A stretch of DNA of 64,000 nt from Arenimonas sp049195245. GTDB lineage: Bacteria; Pseudomonadota; Gammaproteobacteria; Xanthomonadales; Xanthomonadaceae. The stretch covers positions 105,552-169,551 of the forward strand of contig NZ_JBMIRR010000020.1 of the NCBI RefSeq assembly GCF_049195245.1, written 5' to 3'. Of this stretch, positions 1-8,733 are shown piece by piece (positions within the stretch are counted from its first letter, which is position 1; each line of letters starts with the position of its first letter). Under the pieces are notes generated by a model. The model did no database searches. It saw only the letters and a list, made by a program, of their open reading frames with translations, and was not told where the DNA came from. Both the position numbers and the translations under genes were made by a program.

Positions 1-363
1 ACGCCCGGCCAGAACGGCTGCACCAACACGCCAGCCAACCCGGATCCGGAAGCGGGCCTGCCGATCGTGCAGACGCCGGAGAAGTCGGCCAGCCTGTGGA
101 CCACCTACGCCCTGGCCAGCGACTGGATCCTCGGCTACGGCACCACCTACCAGGACGGCTTCCGCCTGGCCGGCAGCAACTACGCCAAGGGCTTCATCAC
201 CCACCGCGCGATGGTGGGCTACACGGTGAACGACACGCTGTCGCTGCAGCTCAACGTCAACAACCTGTTCGACAAGGACTACTTCGTCCGCGTCCGCAAC
301 AACGGCTGGGCCACGCCGGGCGAGGCGCGCTCGGTGATGTTGACCGCCAATCTCGCGTTCTGA
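1..363 (+). CDS. TonB-dependent outer-membrane receptor, C-terminal part (cut by window edge)
   Basis: The reading frame is open from the first base and ends at a TGA at 361-363, so only the last 120 residues of a longer protein are present. The visible part alternates short polar and aromatic stretches typical of the last beta-strands of a TonB-dependent barrel: LSLQLNVNNLFDKDY is the usual NLFDK turn, and the protein ends LTANLAF with a terminal phenylalanine, the outer-membrane barrel signature. Family members import ferric siderophores, heme or other ligands using TonB energy. The genes directly after it (piuC and a PepSY flavoreductase) suggest a ferric-siderophore ligand; this is inferred from context. 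The plug domain and TonB box lie outside the window. Confidence 0.9.
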   Translation, partial: TPGQNGCTNTPANPDPEAGLPIVQTPEKSASLWTTYALASDWILGYGTTYQDGFRLAGSNYAKGFITHRAMVGYTVNDTLSLQLNVNNLFDKDYFVRVRNNGWATPGEARSVMLTANLAF

Positions 364-411
364 CTTTTCCAAGCCCGGCCCGCGGCGACGCGGGCCCGCC
401 AGGAGACCGCC

Positions 412-1098
412 ATGCTGCTGCAGGTTCCCAAGGTACTCACCCCCGACCAGCTGGCGATGTTCCGGCAGCGTCTGGCCACGGCCGGCTGGGCCGACGGCAA
501 GCTCACCGCCGGCTACCAGTCGGCGCAGGCCAAGGACAACGCGCAGCTGCCGGAGAACGACCCGGTGGCACGCGAGCTGGGCGGCCTGGTGCTGGACGCA
601 CTGGGTCGCAGCGCCCTGTTCTTCAGCGCGGCGCTGCCGCGCAAGATCTACCCGCCGCTGTTCAACCGCTACGCCGGCGGGCAGTCGTTCGGCTTCCACG
701 TGGACAACGCGATCCGCTACGAGCGTAGCGGCGCCCGCAGCGAGCCGGTGCGCACCGACCTGTCGGCCACGCTGTTCCTGAGCGAGCCCGGAGACTACGA
801 CGGCGGCGAGCTGGTGATCGAGGACACCTACGGCGTGCAGACCGTGAAGCTGGCGGCCGGCGACCTGGTGCTGTACCCGGGCACCAGCCTGCACAAGGTG
901 ACGCCGGTGACGCGCGGCGAACGCCTGGCCTGCTTCTTCTGGATGCAGAGCCTGGTGCGTGACGCCGGCCAGCGCCGTGAACTGTTCGACCTCGACCGCG
1001 GCATCCAGCACCTGACCCAGGCTGCGCCCGGACATCCGGCGCTGGTGCAGCTCACCGGCGTGTACCACAACCTGCTGCGCCGCTGGGCGGAGTCCTAG
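412..1098 (+). CDS. piuC: Fe(II)/2-oxoglutarate PKHD-type hydroxylase, PiuC/YbiX family
   Basis: A 228-residue protein, the normal length for PiuC. It carries the iron-binding facial triad as His96-x-Asp98 in FHVDN and His161 in SLHKV, followed by an arginine-rich TRGER segment that would hold 2-oxoglutarate. The family accompanies TonB siderophore receptors and is iron regulated in Pseudomonas and Xanthomonas; its substrate is not settled. A clear Shine-Dalgarno (AGGAGA) sits before the ATG. It lies 48 bp after the receptor and 7 bp before the flavoreductase, so the three look like one iron-uptake operon. No Fur box can be judged because the operon promoter is outside the window. Confidence 0.95.
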   Translation: MLLQVPKVLTPDQLAMFRQRLATAGWADGKLTAGYQSAQAKDNAQLPENDPVARELGGLVLDALGRSALFFSAALPRKIYPPLFNRYAGGQSFGFHVDNAIRYERSGARSEPVRTDLSATLFLSEPGDYDGGELVIEDTYGVQTVKLAAGDLVLYPGTSLHKVTPVTRGERLACFFWMQSLVRDAGQRRELFDLDRGIQHLTQAAPGHPALVQLTGVYHNLLRRWAES

Positions 1099-1105
1099 GC
1101 CTTCC

Positions 1106-3745
1106 ATGTTCAAGAACGCGATCTTCCAGATCCACTGGTTCCTGGGGATCACCGCCGGCCTGGTGCTGGCGGTGGTCGGCGTCACCGGCGCGATGCTGTC
1201 CTTCGAGCACGACCTGCTCAAGGCGATGAATGCCGGCGTGATGACCGTGCCGGTGCAGGGCCGTACGCCGCTGGCGCCGGAGGAACTGCTGGCGCGGATT
1301 GCGCGGGCCGAGCCGGGCAAGACGATCAGTTCGATCACGCTGCCGGCGGAAGCCGGCGACAGCGCACGCGTCGGTTTCGCACCCGTGCAGGGGGCGCCAA
1401 CCGGACCCGGCGGGCGCGCGCGCGGCGAGAGCCGCTACGTCGATCCCTACACCGGCGACCTGCTGGGCACGCCGCGCGGCGAAGGCTTCTTCCGCACCAC
1501 GATGCAGATCCACCGCTGGCTGGCGGCCGACGAGGTCGGCAAGCAGATCGTCGGCGCCTCGACCGTGGCGCTGGTGTTCTTCTGCCTCTCGGGCCTGTAC
1601 CTGCGCTGGCCGCGCAAGTGGCTGGACTGGCGTGCCTGGCTGCGGCTGGACTGGGCGCAGAGGGGCCGCAGCTTCCTGTGGCACCTGCATTCGGTGGTGG
1701 GTACCTGGGTGGTGCTGGCCTATCTGGTGATGGCCTTGACCGGGCTGTTCTGGTCCTACGACTGGTACCGCAGCGGGCTGTACTCGATCACGGGCACGCC
1801 GGTGCCGGCGCAGCGTGGGGGTCCGCCGCCGGCGGGCGCGGGCGCGGCGGGCGAACGCCAGCGCGGCAGCGGCGCACTGCAGGCCGATCCGCGGGGCGGT
1901 GGCGCGTCGCGCGGCCAGGGTGCGGTGACGGCGCCGGACGTGGCGGCGGCCTTCGGGGCGTTCAACCGGATCGTGCCTGCGCATTCGAGCCTGACCCTGC
2001 GTCTGCCGGGGTCGCCGGGCCAGCCGCTGGAATTCAGTTACCAGGATCCGGATCCGCCGCACGAGCGTGCCAACAACCGGCTCACGCTGGATGCCGCCAC
2101 GCTGGCCGTGCGCGAGCACGAGCGCTATGACGACAAGCCCGCGGGCCAGAAGCTGATGGCCAGCATCTTCCCGCTGCACAGCGGCAGCTTCTTCGGGCTG
2201 CCCGGCCTGCTGCTGTTCGGCCTGGCCAGCCTGGCGATGCCGCTGTTCACGATCACCGGCTGGCTGCTCTACCTCGACCGCCGCCGGAAGAAACAGGCCG
2301 CCGCCCGCGCCGCGGATCTGCTTGCGCCGGCATCGGTGGCACCGGCCGTCGCCGGGGCCGCGACCGACCTTGTCATCGCATACGCCAGCCAGACCGGCAC
2401 GGCCGAAGGCCTGGCCTGGCAGACCGCTTCAAGCCTGCAGGCGGCCGGTCTGCGCGTGCAGGTCGTCGCCCTGTCCACGCTGGACGCGGAAGCTCTGGCG
2501 CGCGTGCCGCGGCTGCTGGTGGTGGCCAGCACTTTCGGCGAGGGTGAACCGCCGGATGCGGTGCGCCGCTTCGCGAAGCGCGTGCTGGCGCAGCCTGCGG
2601 CGCTGTCGGGACTGCGCTTCGGCCTGCTTGCGCTGGGCGATCGCAGCTATGCGCATTTCTGCGGGTTCGCGCGCGACCTGGAGCACTGGCTGCGGCAGCA
2701 CGGCGCGGTGCCGCTGTTCGACACCGTGCAGGTGGACAACGGCGATGCCGGCGCGCTGCGGCACTGGCAGCATCACCTGGGGCTGCTGGCGGGACGCACC
2801 GATCTGCCCGACTGGAGTCCGCCGCGCTACGAGGCCTGGCGACTGGTCGAGCGCGAGCTGCTCAATGAGGGCAGTCCCGGCGGCGCGGTGTACCGGGTCG
2901 CGCTGTCGCCGCCCGCGGCGGGGGCGCACTGGCAGGCGGGTGACATCGCCGAGATCGGGCCGAGGCTCGCGCCGGCGGAGGTGTCCACCTTCCTGGCCGC
3001 CAGCGGCCATGACGCCGGTGCGACCGTGAGCCTGCACGGGCAGCCTCTGCCGCTGCGCGATGCGCTGGCGGGCTGCGTGCTGCCGGATCCGGCGTCGGTG
3101 CGGGGTCTGTCGCCGCAGGCGCTGGTCGACGGGCTGGCGGCGTTGCCGCATCGCGAGTATTCGATCGCGTCGCTGCCGTCGGAGGGGCGCATCGAGCTGC
3201 TGGTGCGGCAGATGCATCGCCCCGATGGCCGCCTGGGCCTGGGCTCGGCCTGGCTGACGCGGCATGCGCTGCCGCAGGCCGGCATCGCGCTGCGCCTGCG
3301 CAGCAACCCGTCCTTCCACGCGCCCGCGGACGACCGTCCGCTGGTGCTGGTGGGCAATGGCACCGGCATCGCCGGGCTGCTTGGCTTGCTCAAGTCGCGC
3401 GTGGCGGCGGGCCATCGCCGCAACTGGCTGCTGTTCGGCGAACGCTGCGCCGCGCATGACTTCCACTTCGGCGCCGAGATCGAAGCGATGCAGGCCGCCG
3501 GTTTCCTGGAGCACCTGGACCTGGCGTTCTCCCGCGACACGCCCGACCGCGTCTACGTGCAGCAGCGCCTGCGCGAACAGCTGCCGCGCCTGCGCGCCTG
3601 GCTGGCGCAGGGCGCCACCGTGATGGTCTGCGGCAGCCTGGAGGGCATGGCCCCCGGCGTCGAGTCCGTACTCATCGAAGCCATCGGCCCCGAAGCCCTG
3701 GATCAACTAGCCGAAACCCACCGCTACCGCCGCGACGTCTACTGA
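1106..3745 (+). CDS. PepSY-domain membrane flavoreductase (siderophore/iron reductase type)
   Basis: An 879-residue fusion. Residues 1 to about 395 form a PepSY-associated membrane module with several hydrophobic helices and histidines suited to heme or metal. From about residue 420 a flavodoxin-like FMN domain begins (YASQTGTAEG), followed by an FAD-binding region and a ferredoxin-reductase-type NADPH domain (VGNGTGIAG near residue 745), ending in YRRDVY. The order matches sulfite-reductase flavoprotein/P450-reductase chains grafted on a membrane anchor. Related proteins next to TonB receptors are thought to reduce ferric siderophores at the inner membrane. A low-complexity Gly/Ala/Arg linker at about residues 240-270 interrupts the PepSY part. 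The stop codon touches a 25-bp palindrome. Confidence 0.88.
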   Translation: MFKNAIFQIHWFLGITAGLVLAVVGVTGAMLSFEHDLLKAMNAGVMTVPVQGRTPLAPEELLARIARAEPGKTISSITLPAEAGDSARVGFAPVQGAPTGPGGRARGESRYVDPYTGDLLGTPRGEGFFRTTMQIHRWLAADEVGKQIVGASTVALVFFCLSGLYLRWPRKWLDWRAWLRLDWAQRGRSFLWHLHSVVGTWVVLAYLVMALTGLFWSYDWYRSGLYSITGTPVPAQRGGPPPAGAGAAGERQRGSGALQADPRGGGASRGQGAVTAPDVAAAFGAFNRIVPAHSSLTLRLPGSPGQPLEFSYQDPDPPHERANNRLTLDAATLAVREHERYDDKPAGQKLMASIFPLHSGSFFGLPGLLLFGLASLAMPLFTITGWLLYLDRRRKKQAAARAADLLAPASVAPAVAGAATDLVIAYASQTGTAEGLAWQTASSLQAAGLRVQVVALSTLDAEALARVPRLLVVASTFGEGEPPDAVRRFAKRVLAQPAALSGLRFGLLALGDRSYAHFCGFARDLEHWLRQHGAVPLFDTVQVDNGDAGALRHWQHHLGLLAGRTDLPDWSPPRYEAWRLVERELLNEGSPGGAVYRVALSPPAAGAHWQAGDIAEIGPRLAPAEVSTFLAASGHDAGATVSLHGQPLPLRDALAGCVLPDPASVRGLSPQALVDGLAALPHREYSIASLPSEGRIELLVRQMHRPDGRLGLGSAWLTRHALPQAGIALRLRSNPSFHAPADDRPLVLVGNGTGIAGLLGLLKSRVAAGHRRNWLLFGERCAAHDFHFGAEIEAMQAAGFLEHLDLAFSRDTPDRVYVQQRLREQLPRLRAWLAQGATVMVCGSLEGMAPGVESVLIEAIGPEALDQLAETHRYRRDVY

Positions 3746-3770
3746 TGAAAACATACCAGGTATGTTTTCA
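3746..3770. repeat. 25-bp AT-rich palindrome, copy 1
   Basis: A perfect palindrome apart from its central A, with core CATACCAGGTATG flanked by AAAA on the left and TTTT on the right. It begins at the base after the TGA of the flavoreductase gene. Two more copies lie at 3798-3822 and 15084-15108. It could work as a compact bidirectional terminator or be a dispersed REP-like unit. Confidence 0.85.
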
Positions 3771-3797
3771 TTCCCGCTGAGACTGTCTCATTGCCAG

Positions 3798-3822
3798 TGA
3801 AAACATACCTGGTATGTTTTCA
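3798..3822. repeat. 25-bp AT-rich palindrome, copy 2
   Basis: The same sequence as the copy at 3746-3770 except for the central base (T instead of A), so the two can be read as reverse complements of each other. Its last three bases are the complement of the glyS stop codon. The 27 bp between the two copies hold no gene. Confidence 0.85.
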
Positions 3823-6009
3823 GGTGGTGGATAGTTGTTCGACGGCGGCGACGGTGGCGAAGCGGTCGGCGATCTGCTTGAGCAGGGCCAGGCGGTTGTC
3901 GCGTACCGCGGGGTCGTCGGCCATCACCATCACGTCGCGGAAGAAGGCGTCCACCGGCAGCTGCAGCTGCGCCAGGCGCTTGAGCGTGCCGACGTAGTCG
4001 CGCTGGGCGAGCAGTGGATCGGTGTCGGCCAGCGCCGTCACCAGCTCGCCGTGCAGGCGCAGTTCGGCCGGGTCCGACAGCCGGGAGGCGTCAACCTCCG
4101 ACGGAATGTCGCCCTCGACCTTCTTGAGCAGGTTGCGGATGCGCTTGTTGGCGGCCGCCAGCGACGAGGCCTCGCGCAGGCGCACGAATTCGGCAATGGC
4201 CTTGAGCCGGCGGTCGAAGTCGAGCAGCGATTCCGGACGCACGTCGGCCACGGCGTCGAACTGCGTGCCCGGCACGCCCTGGTCGGCGTAGTAGCCGCGC
4301 AGGCGCTCGGTGATGAAGTCCTGCAGCTCCTCGATCTCGGCGGCGTTCATCACGCCCGCCCCCACCGCGCCATCGCCCTGCACCTTGACGCCATGCGACA
4401 CGGCTTCCTCGGCGGCCTTCTGCTTGGAGCGCAGGTCCACCATCACCATCGAATCGAGCACGCCCGAGCGCGCCGCCACCAGCAGGTCGCGGGTGTCGAG
4501 CTCCAGGCCGCCCTCGATCAGGGTGCGGGCCAGGCCCAGCGCGCTGCGGCGCAGCGCGAACGGATCCTTGTTGCCGGTGGGCTTGAGACCCGCCGCGAAA
4601 CCGCCGGCCAGGGTGTCCAGGCGCTCGGCGATGGCCAGCACGCGGCCCAGCGGCGAGGGCGCGATGGCGTCGCCGGCGAAGCGCGGCTGGTAGGCCTCGT
4701 CGATCGCCTGCGCCACCTCGGAAGGCTGGCCCGCGGCCGCCGCGTAGTAGCGGCCCGCGATGCCCTGCAGCTCGGGGAACTCGCCCACCATGCGGCTCTG
4801 CAGGTCGGCCTTGGCCAGGCTGGCGGCGCTGTGCGCCATCGCCACGTCCAGGCCCAGCTTCTCGGCGATGGCTTCGGCCAGCACCGTGACGCGCACCGTC
4901 TTGTGCGAATAGCTGCCCAGCTTCTGCTGGTAGGTGACCGTGGCCAGGCCCGCGGCCATGCCGGCCAGGCCCTGCTTGAGGTCTTCGTCGTAGAAGAACT
5001 GCGCGTCGGCGAAACGCGGCCGGATCACGCGCTCGTAGCCCTGGCGGATCTGCGCCGGGTCCTTGCTTTCAAGGTTGGCGATGCCGATGAACTTCTCGCT
5101 CAGGCGGCCCTCGGCGTCCAGCACCGGGAAGAACTTCTGGTTCGACTCCATGGTCGAGATCAGCGCTTCCTGCGGCACCCGCAGGAAGCCGGGCTCGAAG
5201 CTGCACAGGATGGCCTTGGGCCATTCCACCAGGCAGTTCACTTCCTCCAGCAGCTCGGCAGGCACGCGAGCGCTGCCGCCGGCCTCGCGCGCCGCGGCGT
5301 TGATCTCGGCGCGCACGCGATCGCGGCGCTCGCGCGGATCGGCCAGCACGTAGGCGGCGCGCAGGGCCTCGAGGTATTCGTTGGCGTCGTTGAGCCACAC
5401 CGGCTTGGCGTGGTGGAAACGGTGGCCTCGGCTCATGCGGTCGGCCTTGAAGCCCAGCACTTCACCGGGCGCCACGTCGCGGCCCAGCAGGATCACCAGC
5501 CAGTGCATCGGCCGCACGAAGCCGGTCTCGCGGCTGCCCCAGCGCATCGGCTTGGGAATCGGAAGGCCCTTCACCGCCTCGTTGACGATCTCGGCCAGCA
5601 GGTCGAGCGTGCGCGCGCCCGGCCGGTTGCTGCGGGCCACGAAGCGCATGCCCTTGGCGTCGGTGACGCGCTCGAGCTGCTGCCATTCCAGGCCGTTCTT
5701 CTGCGCGAAGCCCAGCAGGGCCGGCGTGGGATTGCCCGACCCGTCCAGGCCGACATTGGTGTACGGCCCCAGCACCTCGCTGTGCTGCACCGGCTGCTGG
5801 GTGGACACGGCCGGCAGGTAGACCGCCAGTCGGCGCGGGGAATACAGCGGGCGCGCGGGCAGGTCGCCCGGCACGTCGGGCAGGGCGATGCGGCGCGCGG
5901 CCAGGGCCTTGAGGATGCCGTCGTAGAAGGCCTGGGCCAGCTCGGGCAGGGCCTTGGGCGGCAGCTCTTCGGTGCCGATCTCGACCAGCAGGGGCAGGTG
6001 CTCAGACAT
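3820..6009 (-). CDS. glyS: Glycyl-tRNA synthetase beta subunit
   Basis: A 729-residue protein that starts MSEHLPLLVEIGTEELPPKA, the conserved beginning of bacterial GlyS. It forms the alpha2beta2 enzyme with GlyQ and charges tRNA-Gly; the beta chain binds the tRNA. The C-terminal region is an all-helical anticodon-binding module. It is about 40 residues longer than the E. coli subunit (689); an extra segment around residues 520-560 (SRSKQKAAEEAVSHG...) explains most of this. The ATG overlaps the end of glyQ by 8 bp, so the two are translationally coupled. The stop codon is the end of a palindromic repeat. Confidence 0.97.
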   Translation of the reverse strand: MSEHLPLLVEIGTEELPPKALPELAQAFYDGILKALAARRIALPDVPGDLPARPLYSPRRLAVYLPAVSTQQPVQHSEVLGPYTNVGLDGSGNPTPALLGFAQKNGLEWQQLERVTDAKGMRFVARSNRPGARTLDLLAEIVNEAVKGLPIPKPMRWGSRETGFVRPMHWLVILLGRDVAPGEVLGFKADRMSRGHRFHHAKPVWLNDANEYLEALRAAYVLADPRERRDRVRAEINAAAREAGGSARVPAELLEEVNCLVEWPKAILCSFEPGFLRVPQEALISTMESNQKFFPVLDAEGRLSEKFIGIANLESKDPAQIRQGYERVIRPRFADAQFFYDEDLKQGLAGMAAGLATVTYQQKLGSYSHKTVRVTVLAEAIAEKLGLDVAMAHSAASLAKADLQSRMVGEFPELQGIAGRYYAAAAGQPSEVAQAIDEAYQPRFAGDAIAPSPLGRVLAIAERLDTLAGGFAAGLKPTGNKDPFALRRSALGLARTLIEGGLELDTRDLLVAARSGVLDSMVMVDLRSKQKAAEEAVSHGVKVQGDGAVGAGVMNAAEIEELQDFITERLRGYYADQGVPGTQFDAVADVRPESLLDFDRRLKAIAEFVRLREASSLAAANKRIRNLLKKVEGDIPSEVDASRLSDPAELRLHGELVTALADTDPLLAQRDYVGTLKRLAQLQLPVDAFFRDVMVMADDPAVRDNRLALLKQIADRFATVAAVEQLSTT

Positions 6010-6925
6010 TCACGGTCTCCTCGCCGCGGTGGGCCGGCGCACGCAGGCCGGGGAAGCCCAGCTTCTCGCGCTGCGCGTAGTAGGCCTCGGCGCAGGCGCG
6101 CGACAGCGTGCGCACGCGCAGGATGTAGCGCTGGCGCTCGGTGACCGAGATCGCGCGGCGCGCATCGAGCAGGTTGAAGCTGTGCGAGGCCTTGCAGACC
6201 TGCTCGTAGGCGGGCAAGGGCAGGCCCAGCTCGACCAGCTTCAGCGCCTCGGCCTCGCAGGCGTCGAAGCGGTGGAACAGTTCGCCCACGTCGGCGTGCT
6301 CGAAGTTGTAGGTGCTTTGCTCGACCTCGTTCTGGTGGTAGACGTCGCGATAGGTGATGTCGCCGTGCGGGCCGCGGGTCCAGACCAGGTCGAACACGTT
6401 GTCCACGTCCTGCAGGTACATGCACAGGCGCTCGAGGCCGTAGGTGATCTCGCCGGTGACCGGCTTGCACTCCAGGCCGCCGGCCTGCTGGAAGTAGGTG
6501 AACTGCGTCACCTCCATGCCGTTGAGCCAGACTTCCCAGCCCAGGCCCCAGGCGCCCAGCGTCGGCGATTCCCAGTTGTCCTCGACGAAGCGCAGGTCGT
6601 GCACCAGCGGATCGATGCCCAGCACCTTCAGCGAGCCGATGTAGAGGTCGAGGATGTTGTCGGGATTGGGCTTGAGCACCACCTGGTACTGGTAGTAGCG
6701 CTGCAGGCGATTGGGGTTCTCGCCGTAGCGGCCGTCGGTGGGCCGGCGGCAGGGCTGCACGTAGGCGGCGTTCCAGGGCTCGGGACCCAGCGCACGCAGG
6801 AAGGTGGCGGGATGGAAGGTGCCGGCGCCGACCTCGAGGTCGAGCGGCTGGATCAGCACGCAGCCCTGCTCGGCCCAGTACTGGTTGAGCCGCAGGATCA
6901 GTTCCTGGAAGGTGGGTGCGGTCAT
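6002..6925 (-). CDS. glyQ: Glycyl-tRNA synthetase alpha subunit
   Basis: A 307-residue class II synthetase catalytic subunit, close to the usual length of about 300. The start (TFQELILRLNQYWAEQGC) and the motif 2 region (QPCRRPTDGRYGENPNRLQ) are highly conserved in GlyQ. It makes glycyl-adenylate and acts with GlyS encoded downstream. The gene begins directly beside a 12-bp inverted repeat that brackets a TATACT minus-strand -10 candidate, so the repeat may regulate glyQS, the divergent amidotransferase gene, or both. Confidence 0.97.
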   Translation of the reverse strand: MTAPTFQELILRLNQYWAEQGCVLIQPLDLEVGAGTFHPATFLRALGPEPWNAAYVQPCRRPTDGRYGENPNRLQRYYQYQVVLKPNPDNILDLYIGSLKVLGIDPLVHDLRFVEDNWESPTLGAWGLGWEVWLNGMEVTQFTYFQQAGGLECKPVTGEITYGLERLCMYLQDVDNVFDLVWTRGPHGDITYRDVYHQNEVEQSTYNFEHADVGELFHRFDACEAEALKLVELGLPLPAYEQVCKASHSFNLLDARRAISVTERQRYILRVRTLSRACAEAYYAQREKLGFPGLRAPAHRGEETVNV

Positions 6926-6973
6926 CGCGGTTCGCCGTGTCCTTGAAGCGCGCTAGTATAGCGGCGAACCGCG
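6926..6973. promoter_or_regulatory. Inverted repeat around the divergent glyQ / amidotransferase promoters
   Basis: Perfect 12-bp arms, CGCGGTTCGCCG at 6926-6937 and CGGCGAACCGCG at 6962-6973, are separated by 24 bp that contain CTAGTATAG. On the minus strand this reads CTATACTAG, with TATACT a good -10 for glyQ. The left arm touches the glyQ start codon. It could be an operator, a leader hairpin or a cruciform; no known binding protein is recognised. Confidence 0.5.
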
Positions 6974-6994
6974 CCACGGCTCGCTCTGCGCCCG

Positions 6995-7720
6995 ATGAAA
7001 CCCTTCCTGATCCTCGAAACCGGCACGCCCATCCCGCGCCTGCGCCGCCACGGCAGCTTCGGCCACTGGATCCGCGTCGCCGCGGGCCTGCATGGCCGCC
7101 AGGTGCGGCACTGCCGGGTGCTCGACGGCGAAGCGCTGCCCGAGCCCGGCGAACACGCCGGCGTGCTGGTCACCGGCTCGGGCGCGATGGTCACCGAGCG
7201 CCTGGACTGGAGCGAGCGCAGCGCGCAGTGGCTGCGCCGCGCGGCCGACGCCGGCACGCCGCTGTTCGGCATCTGCTACGGGCACCAGCTGCTGGCGCAT
7301 GCGCTGGGCGGCCAGGTCGACTACAACCCGCGAGGCCGCGAGATGGGCACGGTGCCGGTCGAACTCGACGCCGCCGCCGGGCACGATGCCCTGTTCTCCG
7401 GCCTGGGCACGCGCTTCGATGCCCATACCACCCACCTGCAGACCGTCACGGCGCCGCCACCGGGCGCGACGGTGCTGGCGCGCTCGGAGCGCGACGACTG
7501 CCAGGCCTTCCGCTGGGGCGATTCGGTGTGGGGCGTGCAATTCCATCCCGAGTTCAGCACCGGCATGATGCGGGGCTACATCCAGGCGCGTTCCGAAGCG
7601 CTGGCCAACGAGGGCACCTGCCACCAGGGCCTGCTGCGCGCGGTGAAGCCGGCGCCGCTGGCCCGGCGCGTGCTGCGACGATTCATCCATGTGGCGCACC
7701 AGCGCCACGGCAAGGGGTAA
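6995..7720 (+). CDS. Class I glutamine amidotransferase-like protein
   Basis: A 241-residue stand-alone GATase domain. The nucleophile elbow GICYGHQLL carries the catalytic Cys and the C-terminal QFHPEFS carries the His-Glu pair. This is the GMP-synthase-like subgroup of single-domain amidotransferases (often annotated GMP synthase or glutamine amidotransferase), but there is no synthase domain, so it is not GuaA. The substrate that receives the ammonia is unknown. It is divergent from glyQ and 4 bp upstream of a membrane protein gene, with which it probably forms a small operon. Confidence 0.88.
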   Translation: MKPFLILETGTPIPRLRRHGSFGHWIRVAAGLHGRQVRHCRVLDGEALPEPGEHAGVLVTGSGAMVTERLDWSERSAQWLRRAADAGTPLFGICYGHQLLAHALGGQVDYNPRGREMGTVPVELDAAAGHDALFSGLGTRFDAHTTHLQTVTAPPPGATVLARSERDDCQAFRWGDSVWGVQFHPEFSTGMMRGYIQARSEALANEGTCHQGLLRAVKPAPLARRVLRRFIHVAHQRHGKG

Positions 7721-7724
7721 GACG

Positions 7725-8648
7725 ATGAGTGCAAGGACCGTGGAGATGGCCGCGCCGTTCGGCTGGCTGATGAAGTCGCTGGACGTGGGCCGCCGCAATC
7801 CCAAGGCGCTGTTCGGCGCGCTGCTGCTGATGGTGGTGGTGGTGTTTGCGATGACCGCGATGCAGATGGTGGCCCAGGCCATCGTCGGGCCGTCGCTGAT
7901 GGCCCTGGGCGTGGTGTACGTGGTGGTGATGCTGTTCAGCGCGGTGGTGATGCCGCCGATCACCGGCGGCGTGTTCCGCGTGATCGATGCCACCCACCGC
8001 GGCGCGCCGGCGCGCGCCACCGACGTGTTCTCGATGTTCCGCCAGCCTGGCGCCGCGCGCCAGGTGATCCTGGTGTCGCTGCTGTTCACCGCCTTCTACC
8101 TGGTGTGCGCCGCGGCGCTGTCGTTCACTGCGGTGGGCCAGTTCTACAAGGAGTACTTCGCGATTGCGATGGCGGTGCCGCCGGGCGGCCAGCCGGACAT
8201 GGACGCCATCAAGGCGCTGCTGCTGCGCGCGCCGAACGGCCTGCTGCCCACCACCCTGCTGATGATGCTGGTGGCCCTGGTCTGGACGCACGCCTACATG
8301 CTGTCGCTGGCGGGCGTGGCCCTGCGCGGCGGTGACGTGCTGCCCAGCGCGGCGGCCGGCACGGTGGCGGCGCTGAAGAATTTCCTGCCGCTGCTGGGCT
8401 TCGTGATCGTGGCGGCGATTGTCGGATTCATCGTGGTGCTGCTGCTGGCGATCGTGCTGGCGCTGGTGATGGTGGTGCTGTCGCTGGTGAGCCCGGTGCT
8501 GGCCACGGTGGTGATGGTGCCGGCCATGGTGCTGATGATGCTGGCGCTGTATGCGGTGATGTTCGGCTTCTATTACCACGCCTGGTGCGACATCTTTGGC
8601 GAGACGTCGGACGCGGTGCCGCCGGCCCCGGAGGCCGTGGCGCTCTGA
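7725..8648 (+). CDS. Integral membrane protein, BPSS1780 family
   Basis: A 307-residue, strongly hydrophobic protein with about six membrane segments (near residues 29-47, 55-75, 100-125, 170-190, 215-245 and 250-285). The start at 7725 (MSARTVEMAAPFGW) is preferred over an upstream in-frame codon at 7689 because it follows an AGGGG ribosome site and lies just after the preceding gene. The N-terminal pattern GWxxxxxxLFxxNPKALF is typical of BPSS1780-type membrane proteins, whose function is unknown. It is probably cotranscribed with the amidotransferase. Confidence 0.8.
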   Translation: MSARTVEMAAPFGWLMKSLDVGRRNPKALFGALLLMVVVVFAMTAMQMVAQAIVGPSLMALGVVYVVVMLFSAVVMPPITGGVFRVIDATHRGAPARATDVFSMFRQPGAARQVILVSLLFTAFYLVCAAALSFTAVGQFYKEYFAIAMAVPPGGQPDMDAIKALLLRAPNGLLPTTLLMMLVALVWTHAYMLSLAGVALRGGDVLPSAAAGTVAALKNFLPLLGFVIVAAIVGFIVVLLLAIVLALVMVVLSLVSPVLATVVMVPAMVLMMLALYAVMFGFYYHAWCDIFGETSDAVPPAPEAVAL

Positions 8649-8733
8649 GCCACGCGCGCGGACACCGGCCGGGCGCGCGCTGCGGGCGGGCCGGCCAGGG
8701 CGTCGCGCGTCGTTCCGCTTGTGGTCCGCGGAC

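Noticed and set aside
3746..3822. GTAG-type REP element
   Set aside because: The palindromes lack the GTAG tetranucleotide and the usual asymmetric stem, so they do not match the REP units known in Stenotrophomonas.
3835..6144. Long plus-strand frame of 769 codons over glyS
   Set aside because: Antisense shadow of glyS; it is rich in His, Gln, Arg and Gly with no domain, as expected from high GC content.
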